Below are positions 31,289-39,904 of a stretch of 64,000 nt of DNA, in pieces. The stretch spans positions 62,001 through 126,000 of the forward strand of contig NZ_MKZO01000009.1 in the NCBI RefSeq assembly GCF_001941965.1, in the 5' to 3' direction. The stretch is from Pseudomonas putida. Its GTDB lineage: Bacteria; Pseudomonadota; Gammaproteobacteria; Pseudomonadales; Pseudomonadaceae. The translations under genes were made by a program, and so were the position numbers. The notes beneath the pieces are model-generated. The model was given only the letters and a program-made list of their open reading frames with translations, ran no database searches and had not been told where the DNA came from. Each line of letters starts with the position of its first letter. Position 1 is the first letter of the stretch.

Positions 31289-32016
31289 GTGAACAGCGCT
31301 TCTTCAGCGACACCTATGTCGAGGAGACGAAGTTCGGCTTCTGGTTCCTGCGCAGCCATACCTGGCAGCACCACGTCCTGCGGGTAGCGATCAACGACCT
31401 GCGCCGCCTGTTCGACGGCGAGCCGCCGCAGGCGCCGGTGGTGCTGGATGTCGGTTGCGGCCAGGGGCGTTCGTTCAAGCACCTGCAGCAGGTGTTCAAG
31501 CCGGGCAGGCTGCTCGGCACCGACGCCGACCCGCACAGCCTCGAGCTGAGCGGCGCCGAGGCGGTGAACCTGGGCCTGAAGGTGGAACTCAAGGGCAGCG
31601 ACTGCGCCAACCTGCAATTCCCCGACGCCAGCATCGATATGCTGTTCTGTCACCAGACCTTCCACCACCTGGTGGAACAGGAACAGGCCCTGGCCGAGTT
31701 CTGGCGGGTACTCAAGCCCGGCGGCTACCTGCTGTTCGCCGAGTCCACCGAAGCCTATATCGACACCTGGGTGATCCGCTGGCTGTTCCGCCATCCGATG
31801 CATGTGCAGAAGAGTGCGGAAGGCTATCTGCAAATGCTCCGCGAGCAGGGCTTCGAATTCGGCGAACAGAACGTCTCCTACCCGTACCTGTGGTGGAGCC
31901 GCTCCAGCGACTTCGGCCTGCTCGAACGCTTCGGCCTGCGCAAGCCGCCACCGCCGGGCCAGCGTGAGGAAACCCTGGTCAACGTGGTGGCGCGCAAGCC
32001 CCTGGACGCCGCATGA
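31285..32016 (+). CDS. SAM-dependent class I methyltransferase of the aryl polyene locus
   Basis: A 243-residue methyltransferase. Motif I is VVLDVGCGQGRSFKHLQQVF at ~52-71; the later motifs are LLGTDADPHSLE (acidic residue binding the SAM ribose) and FPDASIDMLFCHQTFHHL near residue 112-129, followed by FWRVLKPGGYLLFAEST. In aryl polyene and flexirubin clusters a methyltransferase adds the aryl ring methyl group; this gene is the obvious candidate. It overlaps both neighbours by 4 bases. Confidence 0.85.
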   Translation: MSEQRFFSDTYVEETKFGFWFLRSHTWQHHVLRVAINDLRRLFDGEPPQAPVVLDVGCGQGRSFKHLQQVFKPGRLLGTDADPHSLELSGAEAVNLGLKVELKGSDCANLQFPDASIDMLFCHQTFHHLVEQEQALAEFWRVLKPGGYLLFAESTEAYIDTWVIRWLFRHPMHVQKSAEGYLQMLREQGFEFGEQNVSYPYLWWSRSSDFGLLERFGLRKPPPPGQREETLVNVVARKPLDAA

Positions 32017-32498
32017 AACGCCTGTTGTTGCTGGTCACCTGCCTGATCCTCGCTGCCTGCGCGGCGCGTCCGCCGCTGCCGGAGCAACTGCCGCCGCTGA
32101 AGCTGCCGATGACCCTGCATGTGCAGCGCGAACAGGCCGAGCAGCGCCAGGACTGGCTGCTGGTGATCCAGCGCGAGGACCAGCGCCTGCGTTGGTCGAT
32201 GATGGACCTGCTGGGCATTCCCCAGGCCCGCCAGTTGCTGGATAACGGCGAATGGCAGGCCGACGGCCTGCTGCCGCCCAACCCGGCGGCCCGTGAACTG
32301 TTCGCCGCCCTGCTCTTCGCCCTGACCCCTGCCGAGCGCCTGGCGGCGCTTTATCCGGCGGCGCGGCAGCAGGATAATCAGCGCTGGCTGGGCGAACGCT
32401 GGCATGTCAGCTACCGACAGCCCGACGACTTCACCTTGAATCTGCAGCAAGGCCTGCGTTATCTAGTCACCCCCCTGCCCGGCGAGAACGCTCCATGA
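32013..32498 (+). CDS. DUF3261-type lipoprotein of the aryl polyene locus
   Basis: A 161-residue lipoprotein: MKRLLLLVTCLILAACAARPP has a lipobox LAAC with the acylated Cys at residue 16. The residue after Cys is Ala, consistent with outer-membrane sorting. The mature part has the pattern TLHVQREQAEQRQDWLLVIQREDQRLRWSMMDLLGIPQARQLL seen in DUF3261 proteins of aryl polyene clusters. It probably works with the LolA-like carrier as the outer-membrane acceptor, which is inference by analogy with LolA-LolB. 4-base overlaps on both sides. Confidence 0.75.
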   Translation: MKRLLLLVTCLILAACAARPPLPEQLPPLKLPMTLHVQREQAEQRQDWLLVIQREDQRLRWSMMDLLGIPQARQLLDNGEWQADGLLPPNPAARELFAALLFALTPAERLAALYPAARQQDNQRWLGERWHVSYRQPDDFTLNLQQGLRYLVTPLPGENAP

Positions 32499-33667
32499 CC
32501 GCTTATCTCAACGCCCTGGGCCTGGTCTGCGCCCTTGGACGCGATCAGGCCGAAGTCGCCCGCCGCCTGTTTGCCGGCGACTGCTCCGGCATGGTCGAGG
32601 CCGACGGCTGGGTGCCGGACAAGCGCGTGGTAGTCGGTGCCGTGGCCGGCGAGTTGGGCCCGCTTCCGGGCGAGAGCCGCAACAACCAGTTGCTGCATGA
32701 GGCCGCGCTGCAGATCGAGACGCCGCTGCGTGCTGCCATCGAGCGCTTTGGCCCGCAGCGGGTCGGCGTGGTCCTCGGCACCAGCACCTCGGGCATCGAG
32801 GAAGCCAGCCAGGGCATCGCCGAATACCTGCGCGAGGGCCGGTTCCCGCCGGCGTACGACTACGCCCAGCAGGAACTCAGCGCCCCGGCGGTCTACCTGG
32901 CCGACTGGCTGCAGCTCAGTGGCCCGGCCTATGTGATTTCCACCGCCTGCACCTCCGGCGCCCGTGCACTGTTGAGCGCCCGGCGCCTGCTCGACCTGGG
33001 CCTGTGCGACGCGGTGATCTGCGGCGGCGTGGACAGCCTGTGCAAGCTGACCCTCAACGGTTTCACCGCCCTCGAAGCCATGAGCGGCGAGCGCTGCAAT
33101 CCGTTCTCGGTCAACCGCAGCGGGATCAATATCGGCGAGGGCGCGGCAGTGTTCCTGATGACCCGCGAGGCCAATCCCGAGGGCCGCAGCATTGCCCTGC
33201 TCGGCGCCGGCGCCAGCTCCGACGCCCACCATATTTCCGCCCCGGAGCCCGGTGGCAAGGGCGCCCTGGCGGCCATGCAGAAGGCCCTGGACAGCGCCGG
33301 CCTGCAGCCCGCGCAGATCGATTACCTGAACCTCCATGGCACCGCCACCCGGCACAACGACGCCATGGAGAGCCTGGCGGTCAACGCCCTGTTCGGCGCC
33401 GGCCTGGCCTGTTCGTCGAGCAAGGCCATGACCGGCCACACGCTAGGTGCCGCCGGAGCCCTGGAAGCAGCGTTCTGCTGGCTGAGCCTGGCCCACGGCC
33501 AACTGCCCCCGCACCTGTGGGACGGCCAGCAGGACCCCGAACTCGCCCCCTTGAACCTGATCGGCCCCGGCCAGCGCCTGGGCGCCGACGGCCCGCACCA
33601 TCTGATGAGCAATTCGTTCGCCTTCGGTGGCAACAACATCAGCCTGATTCTCGGAGACACCCCATGA
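32495..33667 (+). CDS. apeO: Aryl polyene beta-ketoacyl-ACP synthase (ApeO type)
   Basis: A 390-residue complete type II ketosynthase. The catalytic triad is present: Cys152 in STACTSGARALL, His281 in NLHGTATRHNDAMES and His315 in SKAMTGHTLGAAGALEA, with Lys310 nearby; the C-terminal NSFAFGGNNISLILG closes the fold. It condenses malonyl-ACP with the growing chain. In studied systems ApeO needs the ApeC partner (first gene of this cluster). The gene order from here on (ketosynthase, dehydratase, ketoreductase, ketosynthase) is exactly apeO-P-Q-R of E. coli-type clusters. The stop overlaps the dehydratase start by 4 bases. Confidence 0.9.
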   Translation: MTAYLNALGLVCALGRDQAEVARRLFAGDCSGMVEADGWVPDKRVVVGAVAGELGPLPGESRNNQLLHEAALQIETPLRAAIERFGPQRVGVVLGTSTSGIEEASQGIAEYLREGRFPPAYDYAQQELSAPAVYLADWLQLSGPAYVISTACTSGARALLSARRLLDLGLCDAVICGGVDSLCKLTLNGFTALEAMSGERCNPFSVNRSGINIGEGAAVFLMTREANPEGRSIALLGAGASSDAHHISAPEPGGKGALAAMQKALDSAGLQPAQIDYLNLHGTATRHNDAMESLAVNALFGAGLACSSSKAMTGHTLGAAGALEAAFCWLSLAHGQLPPHLWDGQQDPELAPLNLIGPGQRLGADGPHHLMSNSFAFGGNNISLILGDTP

Positions 33668-34134
33668 TTGCCTGGCCACTGGCCGAACTCCTGCCCCACG
33701 CGGGCGACATGATCCTGATCGACGGGATCGAGTCGTTCGACGAGGAGCAGATCCACGCCCACCTGACCGTGCGCCCCGGCGGCCTGTTCAACCGCGAGGA
33801 CGGCAGCCTGCCGGCCTGGGTCGGGATCGAGCTGATGGCCCAGACCGTGGCCGCCTATGCCGGCTGCCGTGCGCGCCAGCAGGGCAAGCCGGTGGAGCTG
33901 GGTTTCCTGCTCGGCACCCGCAAGTTCGAATGCGATGTCGAGCATTTCCCCGCAGGCGCGCAACTGCGCATCCATGCCCTGCGCTCGCTGGAAGACGAGA
34001 ACGGCATGGGCGTGTTCGAGTGCCACCTGCACGGTCCGGGGCTGTACGCCACGGCCCGCCTGAATGTTTTCCGTCCGCCGCAGGCCGCCCAGTACCTGGC
34101 CGAAGCGGGCGACGAGGAGTGCCGACATGAGTGA
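33664..34134 (+). CDS. apeP: Hot-dog 3-hydroxyacyl-ACP dehydratase (ApeP type)
   Basis: A 156-residue protein starting at ATG 33664 (MIAWPLAELLPHAGDMILIDGIESFDE). The N-terminal LLPHAGDMILID and the helix segment LPAWVGIELMAQTVAAYAGCRARQQG are typical of the ApeP/FabZ-like dehydratases. The expected active-site glycine-histidine loop is replaced by PHAGDM, as in this subfamily, with catalytic residues probably contributed by the ApeI-like domain at 20723-22393 (heterodimer known in Xenorhabdus). It introduces the double bonds of the polyene. It overlaps the ketoreductase gene by 8 bases. Confidence 0.85.
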   Translation: MIAWPLAELLPHAGDMILIDGIESFDEEQIHAHLTVRPGGLFNREDGSLPAWVGIELMAQTVAAYAGCRARQQGKPVELGFLLGTRKFECDVEHFPAGAQLRIHALRSLEDENGMGVFECHLHGPGLYATARLNVFRPPQAAQYLAEAGDEECRHE

Positions 34135-34855
34135 GACCATCCTGGTCACCGGTTCCAGCCGTGGCATCGGCCGGGCCATCGCCCTGCGCCTGGCCCGCGC
34201 CGGTTTCAACCTGGTGCTGCATTGCCGCAGCGGCCGCGCCGAAGCCGATGCGGTCGCCGAGGAAGTACGTGGCCTGGGCCGGCAGGTTCGGGTCCTGCAG
34301 TTCGACGTGGCCGACCGCGCCGCCTGCGCGGCGATCCTGACTGACGACGTGGAAACCCACGGCGCCTACTACGGCGTGGTGTGCAACGCCGGCCTGACCC
34401 GCGACGGCGCCTTCCCGGCCCTGACCGAGGACGACTGGGACCAGGTGCTGCGCACCAACCTCGACGGTTTCTACAACGTCCTGCACCCGGTGATGATGCC
34501 GATGATCCGCCGCCGCGCGCCGGGGCGCATCGTTTGCATCACCTCGGTCTCGGGGCTGATCGGCAATCGCGGCCAAGTCAACTACAGCGCCTCCAAGGCC
34601 GGGGTGATCGGCGCCGCCAAGGCCCTGGCCATCGAGTTGGGCAAACGCAAGATCACGGTCAACTGCGTCGCCCCCGGGCTGATCGACACCGCCATGCTCG
34701 ACGAGCATGTGCCAGTGGACGACCTGCTGAAAATGATCCCGGCCCAGCGCATGGGCACCCCGGAAGAAGTCGCCGGCGCGGTGAACTTCCTGATGTCCGC
34801 CGAGGCCTCCTACATCACCCGCCAGGTCCTGGCCGTCAACGGAGGCCTGTGCTGA
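34127..34855 (+). CDS. apeQ: 3-ketoacyl-ACP reductase, FabG-like (ApeQ type)
   Basis: A 242-residue short-chain dehydrogenase starting at ATG 34127. The cofactor loop is LVTGSSRGIGRAIALRLA at residues 5-22, NAG is near residue 86, and the catalytic Ser and Tyr-x-x-x-Lys are in CITSVSGLIGNRGQVNYSASKAG (~137-160). Arg in the cofactor loop region (HCRSGRAEA) suggests NADPH. It reduces the beta-keto group at every elongation round. It overlaps the following ketosynthase gene by a single base (TGATG). Confidence 0.92.
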   Translation: MSETILVTGSSRGIGRAIALRLARAGFNLVLHCRSGRAEADAVAEEVRGLGRQVRVLQFDVADRAACAAILTDDVETHGAYYGVVCNAGLTRDGAFPALTEDDWDQVLRTNLDGFYNVLHPVMMPMIRRRAPGRIVCITSVSGLIGNRGQVNYSASKAGVIGAAKALAIELGKRKITVNCVAPGLIDTAMLDEHVPVDDLLKMIPAQRMGTPEEVAGAVNFLMSAEASYITRQVLAVNGGLC

Positions 34856-36081
34856 TGAAGCGTGTGGTCGTCACCGGCATGGCCGGTATCACGTCACTGG
34901 GCAGCGACTGGGCAACCATCTCCGCCAACTTCGCCGCCAACCGCAGCGGGATCCGCTACATGGACGAGTGGAACCGCTTCGAGGAGCTGAACACCCGCCT
35001 GGCCGGCCCCGTGGATGATTTCGCCGTGCCGTCGAGCTGGACCCGCAAGCAGTTGCGCAGCATGGGCCGGGTGTCGCGGCTGGCCGTGGCCGCGTCGCAG
35101 AACGCCTTGCTCGATGCCGGGCTGCTCGACGACCCGTCGATCCGCGACGGGCGCATGGGCGTGGCCTGCGGCTCGTCCACCGGCAGCACCGACGAGATCA
35201 AGGCCTTCGGCAACATGCTGCTGAACTCGGTGGCTGAAGGGCTCAACGCCAACTCCTACGTGCGCATGATGCCGCACACCACGGCCGCCAATATCAGCAT
35301 CTTCTTCGGCCTGACCGGACGCCTGATCCCCACCTCCAGCGCCTGCACCAGCGGCAGCCAGGGCATCGGCTACGCCTACGAGGCGATCAAGTTCGGCCGC
35401 CTGCCGATGATGCTCGCCGGTGGCGCCGAGGAACTGTGCCCGACCGAGGCCATGGTGTTCGACGCGCTGTACGCCACCAGCCTGAAGAACGACACCCCGC
35501 AGCAGACCCCGAGCCCGTATGACAGCGGCCGCGACGGCCTGGTGATCGGCGAGGGCGCCGGCATGCTGGTGCTCGAAGAGCTGGAACACGCCCTGGCCCG
35601 CGGCGCCCGTATCCATGCCGAGATCGTCGGTTTCGGCAGCAACGCCGACGGCCAGCACACCACCCGTCCCGAGCAGGCGACCATGCGCCGGGCGATGGAG
35701 CTGGCCCTGGAAGACGCCAGCCTGGCGCCGGAGGCCATCGGCTACGTCAACGGCCACGGCACCGCCACCGAGCAGGGCGACATCGCCGAGACCCTGGCCA
35801 CCAGCGCCCTGTTCGGCGCGCGGATGCCAATCAGCTCACAGAAAAGCTTCCTCGGTCATACCCTGGGCGCTTGCGGCGCGCTGGAGGCGTGGTTCAGCAT
35901 TGAAATGATGAACAGCGACCGCTACGTGCACACCCTCAACCTGGACAACATCGACCCGCGCTGTGGCGAACTGGACTACCTGTGCGGCGAGTTCCGCAGC
36001 ATCAGCAACCAATACGTCATGAGCAACAACTTCGCTTTCGGCGGGGTCAACACGTCGTTGATTTTCCGCCGCTGGGCCTGA
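34855..36081 (+). CDS. apeR: FabF-like beta-ketoacyl-ACP synthase (ApeR type)
   Basis: A 408-residue ketosynthase with GGAGG at 34841-34845 ahead of the ATG at 34855. Catalytic residues are Cys164 in SSACTSGSQGIGYAYE, His301 in YVNGHGTATEQGD and His335 in SFLGHTLGACGALEAW. ApeR of known systems is a homodimeric ketosynthase that complements ApeO-ApeC, possibly working on particular chain lengths. It is the last enzyme gene of the cluster and is followed after 20 bases by a lipoprotein gene. Confidence 0.92.
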   Translation: MKRVVVTGMAGITSLGSDWATISANFAANRSGIRYMDEWNRFEELNTRLAGPVDDFAVPSSWTRKQLRSMGRVSRLAVAASQNALLDAGLLDDPSIRDGRMGVACGSSTGSTDEIKAFGNMLLNSVAEGLNANSYVRMMPHTTAANISIFFGLTGRLIPTSSACTSGSQGIGYAYEAIKFGRLPMMLAGGAEELCPTEAMVFDALYATSLKNDTPQQTPSPYDSGRDGLVIGEGAGMLVLEELEHALARGARIHAEIVGFGSNADGQHTTRPEQATMRRAMELALEDASLAPEAIGYVNGHGTATEQGDIAETLATSALFGARMPISSQKSFLGHTLGACGALEAWFSIEMMNSDRYVHTLNLDNIDPRCGELDYLCGEFRSISNQYVMSNNFAFGGVNTSLIFRRWA

Positions 36082-36101
36082 AACCGACTGGAGAGAAAGG
36101 A

Positions 36102-36542
36102 ATGTCTTCAATGATTCGCGCGGCCCTGCTGGGCCTGGTACTGGCTTTCGTCGCTGGCTGCACGTCCAAACCGGTGATGGTGCCCAAGGAACTGCTGGTG
36201 GTCGGCCATTCCTATACGGACGAGGAAATCCAGCGGGCCATCGTCAAGGCCTCGGCCGAGCGCGGCTGGACCGTACGCAGTACCAGCCCGGGCCTGGTCC
36301 AGGCCGACATCACCGTGCGCAACACCTTCTTCGCTGCCGTGGATATCCGCTACAGCCTGAGCAACTTCCGCATCGAGTACCGCGACAGCCGCAACCTCGG
36401 CTACAACGACGGCAAGATCCACCGCAACTACAACCGCTGGGTCTACAACCTCGACAAAAGCATCATGCGCGAACTGCAACGCATCGAGTCCGATCGCATG
36501 GTGCAGCGCGCCCTCAACGAACAACGCTCGACCACTTATTAA
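36102..36542 (+). CDS. Small lipoprotein at the end of the aryl polyene operon
   Basis: The ATG at 36102 follows GAGAAAGGA and gives 146 residues. MSSMIRAALLGLVLAFVAGCTSKP has a lipobox VAGC (Cys at residue 20). The mature part is polar with many Arg/Tyr/Asn (YRDSRNLGYNDGKIHRNYNRWVYNLDKSIMRELQRIES). No family with known function was recognised. The 20-base distance to apeR and 15-base distance to the next gene suggest it is co-transcribed with the cluster, so it may have a part in pigment placement at the envelope. Confidence 0.75.
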   Translation: MSSMIRAALLGLVLAFVAGCTSKPVMVPKELLVVGHSYTDEEIQRAIVKASAERGWTVRSTSPGLVQADITVRNTFFAAVDIRYSLSNFRIEYRDSRNLGYNDGKIHRNYNRWVYNLDKSIMRELQRIESDRMVQRALNEQRSTTY

Positions 36543-36557
36543 TCAAGGAAAGACACC

Positions 36558-37004
36558 ATGCGCTTGAAAACCTGGACCGCCACCACCGCCCTGCTGCTGT
36601 GCGCCTTGCCGGGCATCAGCCAAGCCCGGGATACCGCACTGTTCCTGCCGTTCGAGAAGGTGGTTCAACAGATGACCGCCGAGAAGAAGCTCGATGGTTC
36701 GGTGAAGTTCTATCTGGCCGGTGTACAACCACGCGGCAAGGTCAGCGTCATCAGCCCGAATGCCACCACCAACAAGAAAACCAACGCCTTCAACAAGAGC
36801 GATGAAGCCGCTTGCGAATGGGCCCTGCAGTCGGCCCTGCTGACCATGCAAGACGCGGCCAGGAAGGTGGGAGCCAACGCCGTCACCAATATCGCCAGCT
36901 ACTACAAGAAGAACGAGCGCAAGGACGCCAGCACCTACGAGTGCCACGCCGGCGCCGTTATTGCCGGTGTTGCGCTGAAAGGCGATCTGTCGAAGGTCGA
37001 CTGA
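36558..37004 (+). CDS. Small exported protein, often annotated 'excinuclease' without basis
   Basis: A 148-residue protein with a signal peptide (MRLKTWTATTALLLCALPGISQA-R). The mature domain has two cysteines (EAACEWAL and TYECHAG) that could form a disulfide and the pattern KVSVISPNATTNKKTNAFNKSDEAACEWALQSALLTMQDAARKVGANAVTNIASYYKK, which resembles small periplasmic YbjQ/RcsF-like heavy-metal-binding folds in arrangement. The family is sometimes labelled an excinuclease ATPase subunit; nothing here supports nuclease or ATPase activity. It is the last gene of the plus-strand run that begins at 18174 and ends 6 bases before the convergent lysR-type gene. Confidence 0.7.
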   Translation: MRLKTWTATTALLLCALPGISQARDTALFLPFEKVVQQMTAEKKLDGSVKFYLAGVQPRGKVSVISPNATTNKKTNAFNKSDEAACEWALQSALLTMQDAARKVGANAVTNIASYYKKNERKDASTYECHAGAVIAGVALKGDLSKVD

Positions 37005-37010
37005 TCCCGC

Positions 37011-37898
37011 TCAGCCCTTGCGCGTGAGCAGCTCGACGAAGGCGCCCGCCATCGCCGAGCCCTGCTCGCGCCGCTGCACCAGCCACACCGCCGTCACCGC
37101 ATCGGCATCCAGCAGCGTGCGATAGGCCACTCCGTCGATCCGCATGCGCTGGAACGACGCCGGCAGCACCGACACCCCCAATCCCGCCGACACCAGACCG
37201 ATAATGGTCATCACCTCCGCCGCCTCCTGGGCGAAATGCGGGGTGAACCCGGCTTGCCGCGCCAGGCTCAGCAACTGCGCATGCAGGCCGCTGCCGTAGC
37301 TGCGCGGGAAGAACACGAAGGGCTCGTTGGCCAGCGCCTTGAGTTCCAGGCCCTTTTCCGACCCCTCGACCAGCGGGTGATCGGCGTTCAGCACCGCCAC
37401 CAGCGGCTCGCGGAACAGCTCGGTGGCCACCAGCGATTCCGGTAACGCCAGCGGCCGCATCAGGCCGACCTCGATGCTTTCATCCAGCAATGCATCGGCC
37501 ACGTCACGGCTGCTCATTTCCTTGAGGTTCAGGTGCACCGCCGGGAAGCGCTGGCGGAAACTGTAGATGGCCTTGGGAATGCTCGAGTTGAACGGCGCCG
37601 AGGAGGTGAAGCCGATCTTCATCTCGCCCAGTTCGCCCAGTTGTGCGCGGCGGGCGACATCGGCGGCCTTGTCGACCTGGGCCAGGACCTGGCGCGCCTC
37701 TTCGAGGAACAGCCGTCCGGCTTCGCTGAGTGCCACCCGTCGGTTGGTCCGCTCGAACAGGCGCGCGCCCAGCTCCTGCTCCAGGGCCTGGATCTGCTGG
37801 CTCAGCGGCGGCTGGGAGATGCCCAGGGCCTGCGTGGCCCGGCCGAAATGCAGCTCTTCGGCGACAGCGATGAAGTACCGCAGGTGGCGCAATTCCAT
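37011..37898 (-). CDS. LysR-family transcriptional regulator
   Basis: The ATG at 37898 gives 295 residues starting MELRHLRYFIAVAEELHFGRATQALGISQPPLSQQI, a canonical LysR helix-turn-helix (residues ~18-37). The effector domain (residues ~92-295) begins KIGFTSSAPFNSSIPKAI, a sequence typical of the CatR/BenM-like branch that senses small aromatic or carboxylic acids. It diverges from an MFS transporter gene, which is the natural target. Earlier in-frame start at 37919 is possible but leaves a non-family tail. Confidence 0.88.
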   Translation of the reverse strand: MELRHLRYFIAVAEELHFGRATQALGISQPPLSQQIQALEQELGARLFERTNRRVALSEAGRLFLEEARQVLAQVDKAADVARRAQLGELGEMKIGFTSSAPFNSSIPKAIYSFRQRFPAVHLNLKEMSSRDVADALLDESIEVGLMRPLALPESLVATELFREPLVAVLNADHPLVEGSEKGLELKALANEPFVFFPRSYGSGLHAQLLSLARQAGFTPHFAQEAAEVMTIIGLVSAGLGVSVLPASFQRMRIDGVAYRTLLDADAVTAVWLVQRREQGSAMAGAFVELLTRKG

Positions 37899-38019
37899 GG
37901 ACGCTCCAATAGGTCGCAAAACCTCTTAAACAGGTCGAACAATATATTGGAAATGATCATTAGCCAGCTATATGCTTTTTTCAGTCGCCCCTACAGGCCG
38001 CACCCCGCCGAGGCTCCCC

Positions 38020-39285
38020 GTGAAAACTGCTGTAGCGCCCCACGCCCACGACCTTCCCCCTGAACCGGTGGCCGACGTCGCCGCCGCCCTGACAGAAACC
38101 TGGATCGAAAAAGGCACCCCGGCCTTCATGCGCACGGTGCTGGCCCTGTTCTGCGGCGGTTTCGCCACTTTCGCCCTGCTCTACTGCGTGCAGCCGATGA
38201 TGCCGCTGCTGTCCCGGGACTTTTCCATCAATGCGGCGCAGAGCAGCCTGGTGCTTTCGGTATCCACTGGTCTGCTGGCATTTGGCTTGCTGATCACCGG
38301 ACCGATCTCCGACCGCATCGGGCGCAAGCCGGTGATGGTTTTCGCCTTGTTCTGCGCGGCCTTGAGCACCCTCGCCAGTGCCCTGATGCCGACCTGGGAA
38401 GGCGTGCTGGCGATGCGCGCGCTGGTGGGCCTGTCGCTTAGCGGGCTGGCCGCGGTGGCCATGACGTATCTGAGTGAAGAGATTCATCCACAGCACATCG
38501 GCCTGGCGATGGGGCTGTATATCGGTGGCAATGCCATTGGCGGGATGAGCGGGCGGCTGATTGCCGGGGTGTTGATCGACTTCGTCAGCTGGCACACGGC
38601 GATGCTGGTGATCGGTGGCCTGGCCCTGCTCGCCGCGGCGCTGTTCTGGAAGGTGCTGCCGGAGTCGCGCAACTTCCGTGCGCGCTCGATGAACCCGCGC
38701 AGCTTGCTGGACGGTTTTGTCCTGCACTTCCGTGATGCCGGGCTGCCATGGCTGTTCCTTGAAGCCTTCCTGCTGATGGGCGCGTTCGTCACCCTGTTCA
38801 ACTACATCGGCTACCGCTTGCTGGCCGAGCCGTATCACATGAGCCAGGCGCTGGTCGGGCTACTGTCGATCGTTTATCTGTCGGGCATCTACAGCTCGGC
38901 GCAGATCGGCGCGCTGGCCGACAAGCTCGGTCGGCGCCGGGTGTTCTGGGGCACCATCCTGCTGATGTTCAGCGGCATGTTGCTGACGTTGTTCAGTGCG
39001 GTACCGCTGATCATCGTCGGCATGCTGGTGTTCACCTTCGGCTTCTTCGGCGCGCACTCGGTGGCCAGCAGCTGGATCGGGCGCCGGGCGTTGAAGGCCA
39101 AGGGGCAGGCTTCTTCGCTGTACCTGTTCAGTTACTACGCGGGGTCAAGCGTGGCGGGGACCGCGGGCGGGGTGGCGTGGCATTACGCGGGGTGGAACGG
39201 GATCGGGGTGTTTATCGGGAGTTTGCTGGTGGTGGCGTTGGGGGTTGCGTTGTACCTCAGCAAACTGCCACCAAAAGTGGCGTAG
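38020..39285 (+). CDS. MFS transporter (YnfM-like drug/solute exporter)
   Basis: A GTG at 38020 with GAGG 6 bases upstream is preferred; the in-frame ATG at 37972 has no ribosome-binding site. This gives 421 residues. After a cytoplasmic N-terminus of about 45 residues come twelve TMs, with the MFS motif A GPISDRIGRKPVMV near residue 105 and its second-half copy GALADKLGRRRVFW near residue 305. The protein resembles YnfM-type transporters. It is divergent from a LysR gene (121-base gap) which probably controls it. Substrate unknown. Confidence 0.85.
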   Translation: MKTAVAPHAHDLPPEPVADVAAALTETWIEKGTPAFMRTVLALFCGGFATFALLYCVQPMMPLLSRDFSINAAQSSLVLSVSTGLLAFGLLITGPISDRIGRKPVMVFALFCAALSTLASALMPTWEGVLAMRALVGLSLSGLAAVAMTYLSEEIHPQHIGLAMGLYIGGNAIGGMSGRLIAGVLIDFVSWHTAMLVIGGLALLAAALFWKVLPESRNFRARSMNPRSLLDGFVLHFRDAGLPWLFLEAFLLMGAFVTLFNYIGYRLLAEPYHMSQALVGLLSIVYLSGIYSSAQIGALADKLGRRRVFWGTILLMFSGMLLTLFSAVPLIIVGMLVFTFGFFGAHSVASSWIGRRALKAKGQASSLYLFSYYAGSSVAGTAGGVAWHYAGWNGIGVFIGSLLVVALGVALYLSKLPPKVA

Positions 39286-39292
39286 ACACAGA

Positions 39293-39386
39293 ACCCTGTG
39301 GGAGCTGGCTTGCCAGCGATTTGGCCCGGCCTGACAACCTCTTTGTCATTGCCGACCTCATCGCTGGCAAGCCAGCTCCCACAGGT
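39293..39386. repeat. REP inverted pair 5 (reverse order)
   Basis: CCTGTGGGAGCTGGCTTGCC and its complement form arms at about 39294-39326 and 39354-39386, here with the CCCACAGG tails pointing outwards, the opposite of pair 1. Lies between the convergent MFS and OB-fold genes. Confidence 0.88.
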
Positions 39387-39411
39387 GGTGTGCAAGCCTT
39401 GAGGGTGGGGA

Positions 39412-39765
39412 TCAGTTCACGATCTCGACGATATCCACATCCACTTCCCGCGACATCAGGTGCTTCTCCACCTCACCGGTCAGTTTGACCCTGGTCTTGT
39501 CGTTGAACGCCACCGGCGGCAGGTCTTCGTTGTCGATCTCGACGGTGATGGTGCCGGTGTTGTCCTTGAACTCGTACTTGTCGTCGTTGTTGACCTTCTT
39601 GATCACGTAGCCGGTCAGTACCACCGGGGTGTCGTCAGCGGCATCGTTGGCTGCGGCCACGGTAGTGACGCTCTGCGCGCCCGGGCCGGTGTAGCCGGTG
39701 CCGGCCGCCAGGGCGGCGGTGCTGAACAGAGGGGCGAGGATAAGGGCGAGATAGCGGGTTTTCAT
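39412..39765 (-). CDS. YgiW/YdeI-type OB-fold (BOF) periplasmic stress protein
   Basis: The ATG at 39765 with AAGGAAT upstream gives 117 residues: signal peptide MKTRYLALILAPLFSTAALA-A, then a single OB domain, GYVIKKVNNDDKYEFKDNTGTITVEIDNEDLPPVAFNDKTRVKLTGEVEKHLMSREVDVDIVEI. The pattern 'YeFkD.tG.i.veId...' and 'G.Vdk......diDV..i' defines the bacterial OB-fold (BOF/NirD-like DUF) family. Members are linked to stress tolerance and biofilm phenotypes, with no assigned chemistry. It diverges from the lipoprotein gene at 39905. Confidence 0.85.
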   Translation of the reverse strand: MKTRYLALILAPLFSTAALAAGTGYTGPGAQSVTTVAAANDAADDTPVVLTGYVIKKVNNDDKYEFKDNTGTITVEIDNEDLPPVAFNDKTRVKLTGEVEKHLMSREVDVDIVEIVN

Positions 39766-39904
39766 GGTGCTGATTCCTTGGCAGGTTTTGATGGAATCAG
39801 AGTACCGGGGCAGGCTGAATTGAAGCTTAAACCTGGTATTTCTGTCAGTTGTGCCTGAATCGAAGCGCATGGCTTGATGATTTCTCCTTCACGAGGACAT
39901 CGAC

